Source: an uncultured Streptomyces sp. (GTDB lineage Bacteria; Actinomycetota; Actinomycetes; Streptomycetales; Streptomycetaceae). From it: a stretch of 5,321 bases of DNA. Shown in pieces: positions 4,292 to 5,321 of this stretch; position 1 is the stretch's first letter; each line of letters opens with the position of its first letter. The stretch is from assembly GCA_946480485.1 (NCBI GenBank), contig CAMLJW010000377.1, positions 1-5,321 on the forward strand. Direction: 5' to 3'. Both the position numbers and the translations under genes were made by a program. Under the pieces are notes generated by a model that worked only from the letters and a program-made list of their open reading frames with translations, had not been told where the DNA came from and made no database searches.

Positions 4292-5275
4292 TCAGCCCTT
4301 GGTGAGCATCGAGCGAGCGAAAAAGCGCAGGTTGGCCGGTTTCTCCGCGAGGCGGCGCATGAAGTAGCCGTACCAGTCGGTGCCGTACGCGGTGTAGACG
4401 CGCACGCGGTGCCCCTCGGCGGCGAGCCGGATCTGCTCGTCGCCGCGGATGCCGTACAGCATCTGGAACTCGTACTCGTCCAGCTTGCGCCCCCCGCGCC
4501 GGGCCAGTTCCTGGGTGATGGCGATGAGCCGCGGGTCGTGGGACCCGATCATCGGGTACCCCTCACCCTCCATCAGGATCTTGAGGATGCGGACGTACGC
4601 CTTGTCGATCTCGGCCTTGTCCTGGTACGCGACCGAAGCGGGCTCCTTGTACGCCCCCTTCACGATACGCACGCGGCTGCCGTTCGCGGCAAGACGGCGG
4701 GCGTCGTCCTCGGTACGGAAGAGATAGGCCTGGATCACGCAGCCGGTCTCCGGGAAGTCCTTCCGCAGCTCCTCGTGGATGGCGAACATCGAGTCGAGGG
4801 TGGTGTGGTCCTCCGCGTCCAGTGTGACGGTGGTGCCGATGCGGGCGGCGGCCTCGACGACCGGGCGGACGTTGGCGAGCGCAAGCTCGTGGCCGCCGGA
4901 CGGAACAGGAGGGGAGGACCCCAAGGATCCTCGGTCGAGGGTGGTGGTGGGCGACGGGAGGGCCTGGCCGAACAGCGACAGCTTGACCGACATCTCGGCC
5001 CGGGCGCCCAGGTCCAGGCCTTCGAGGCGGTCGATCAGCTCCAGGTACGCGTCGCGCGCCGCCGTCGACTGTTCGGGGGCGGTGATGTCCTCGCCGACCA
5101 CATCCAGGGTGATCTCGAGACCTCTGTCGGTGAGGTTCTTGACGATCGGTACGACATCGTCGACCGTCTCACCGGCGATGAACCGTTCCACCACCGGCTT
5201 GGTCACCGGGGCGGCCGACACCAGGCGGCGCATTTTGTGGCTACGCGAAGCGGCGAGAATCACGGGACCCAGCAC
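4292..5275 (-). CDS. Proline dehydrogenase, monofunctional, with a ~20-residue insertion
   Basis: FAD-dependent enzyme that oxidises L-proline to 1-pyrroline-5-carboxylate, the first step of proline catabolism; electrons normally pass to quinone at the membrane. The 327-residue product shows the proline dehydrogenase TIM barrel: MSVKLS (95-100), TLDAEDHTTLD (151-161), IQAYLFRTE (181-189), RIVKGAYKEP (203-212), MIGSHD (242-247), EFQMLYGIR (269-277) and the proline-binding helix YGYFMRRLAEKP (302-313, paired arginines 307-308). I place the start at the GTG at 5275 (VLGPVILAASR...), because GGAGGT at 5281-5286 precedes it by five bases and this is the normal Streptomyces N-terminus. A GTG at 5314 would add 13 residues that do not look conserved. 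Residues 107-126 appear to be an insertion (see findings). It is the first gene of a two-gene operon with pruA. The regulator is not in the window. Symbols such as putA or pruB are used; I leave it blank. Confidence 0.95.
   Translation of the reverse strand: MLGPVILAASRSHKMRRLVSAAPVTKPVVERFIAGETVDDVVPIVKNLTDRGLEITLDVVGEDITAPEQSTAARDAYLELIDRLEGLDLGARAEMSVKLSLFGQALPSPTTTLDRGSLGSSPPVPSGGHELALANVRPVVEAAARIGTTVTLDAEDHTTLDSMFAIHEELRKDFPETGCVIQAYLFRTEDDARRLAANGSRVRIVKGAYKEPASVAYQDKAEIDKAYVRILKILMEGEGYPMIGSHDPRLIAITQELARRGGRKLDEYEFQMLYGIRGDEQIRLAAEGHRVRVYTAYGTDWYGYFMRRLAEKPANLRFFARSMLTKG
4898..4957 (-). repeat. In-frame 60-bp insertion-like segment inside proline dehydrogenase
   Basis: The segment encodes residues 107-126 (PSPTTTLDRG followed by SLGSSPPVPS), between the conserved FGQAL and GGHELALANVRP. 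In remembered homologues these two blocks are nearly adjacent. Its codons include CGA, GGA, TTG, CCT, CCT and GTT, rare in the flanking coding sequence. The DNA is palindrome-rich: AGGATCCT (4924-4931), CCTCG/CGAGG (4929-4933 with 4936-4940) and GGGG/CCCC (4911-4914 with 4919-4922). Confidence 0.6.
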
Positions 5276-5280
5276 GGGGC

Positions 5281-5286
5281 ACCTCC
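5281..5286 (-). promoter_or_regulatory. Ribosome binding site that sets the proline dehydrogenase start
   Basis: Read on the minus strand this is GGAGGT, five bases before the GTG at 5275. It favours that start over the in-frame GTG at 5314, which would place this motif inside the coding sequence. Confidence 0.8.
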
Positions 5287-5321
5287 AGAGGCAAGGACCA
5301 TGGGGAGTCGTCACCGCACGT

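Noticed and set aside
5276..5314. Longer proline dehydrogenase starting at the GTG at 5314
   Set aside because: The extra 13 residues do not resemble the conserved N-terminus, and they would contain the strong GGAGGT site that fits the GTG at 5275.

Overview
The window is high-GC DNA with a strong preference for G or C at third codon positions. Its proteins look like those of Streptomyces or a close actinomycete. Every well-supported gene is on the minus strand, so transcription runs from high to low coordinates. From memory, the order proline dehydrogenase - P5C dehydrogenase - small protein - leuB - ilvE matches a conserved Streptomyces chromosomal neighbourhood; I could not check this by search.

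Layout in transcription order. (1) 5275-4292: proline dehydrogenase, with a GTG start behind a strong ribosome binding site and an unusual ~20-residue insertion. (2) 4255-2624: P5C dehydrogenase of the ALDH4A1 (mitochondrial-like) type, 36 nt downstream and evidently in the same operon, closed by a 15-bp hairpin at 2558-2593. (3) 2623-2131: about 490 nt with no intact gene. It holds that terminator, a plus-strand remnant resembling the C-terminal end of a PIN-domain (VapC-type) toxin, a strong dyad, a candidate promoter and a structured leader. (4) 2130-2002: a 42-residue basic small protein with a good ribosome binding site. (5) 2001-1791: a hairpin cluster, four 13-bp tandem repeats and a possible Val-rich leader ORF. 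(6) 1790-750: leuB, followed by a classic terminator. (7) 749-512: spacer with dyads upstream of ilvE. (8) 511-1: the first 170 codons of ilvE, cut by the window edge.

Functionally, the right half converts proline to glutamate (proline to P5C, then P5C to glutamate). The left half holds two steps of branched-chain amino acid synthesis: LeuB for leucine, and IlvE for the final transamination of leucine, isoleucine and valine, which usually takes its amino group from glutamate. The two modules are therefore linked through glutamate, but each has its own terminator and they look like separate transcription units.

Most of the window is ordinary core metabolism. The items most worth a second look are the PIN-toxin remnant, the odd-codon insertion in proline dehydrogenase, the tandem-repeat and leader arrangement before leuB, and the small gene with its structured leader. 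I see no clear new multi-gene system.
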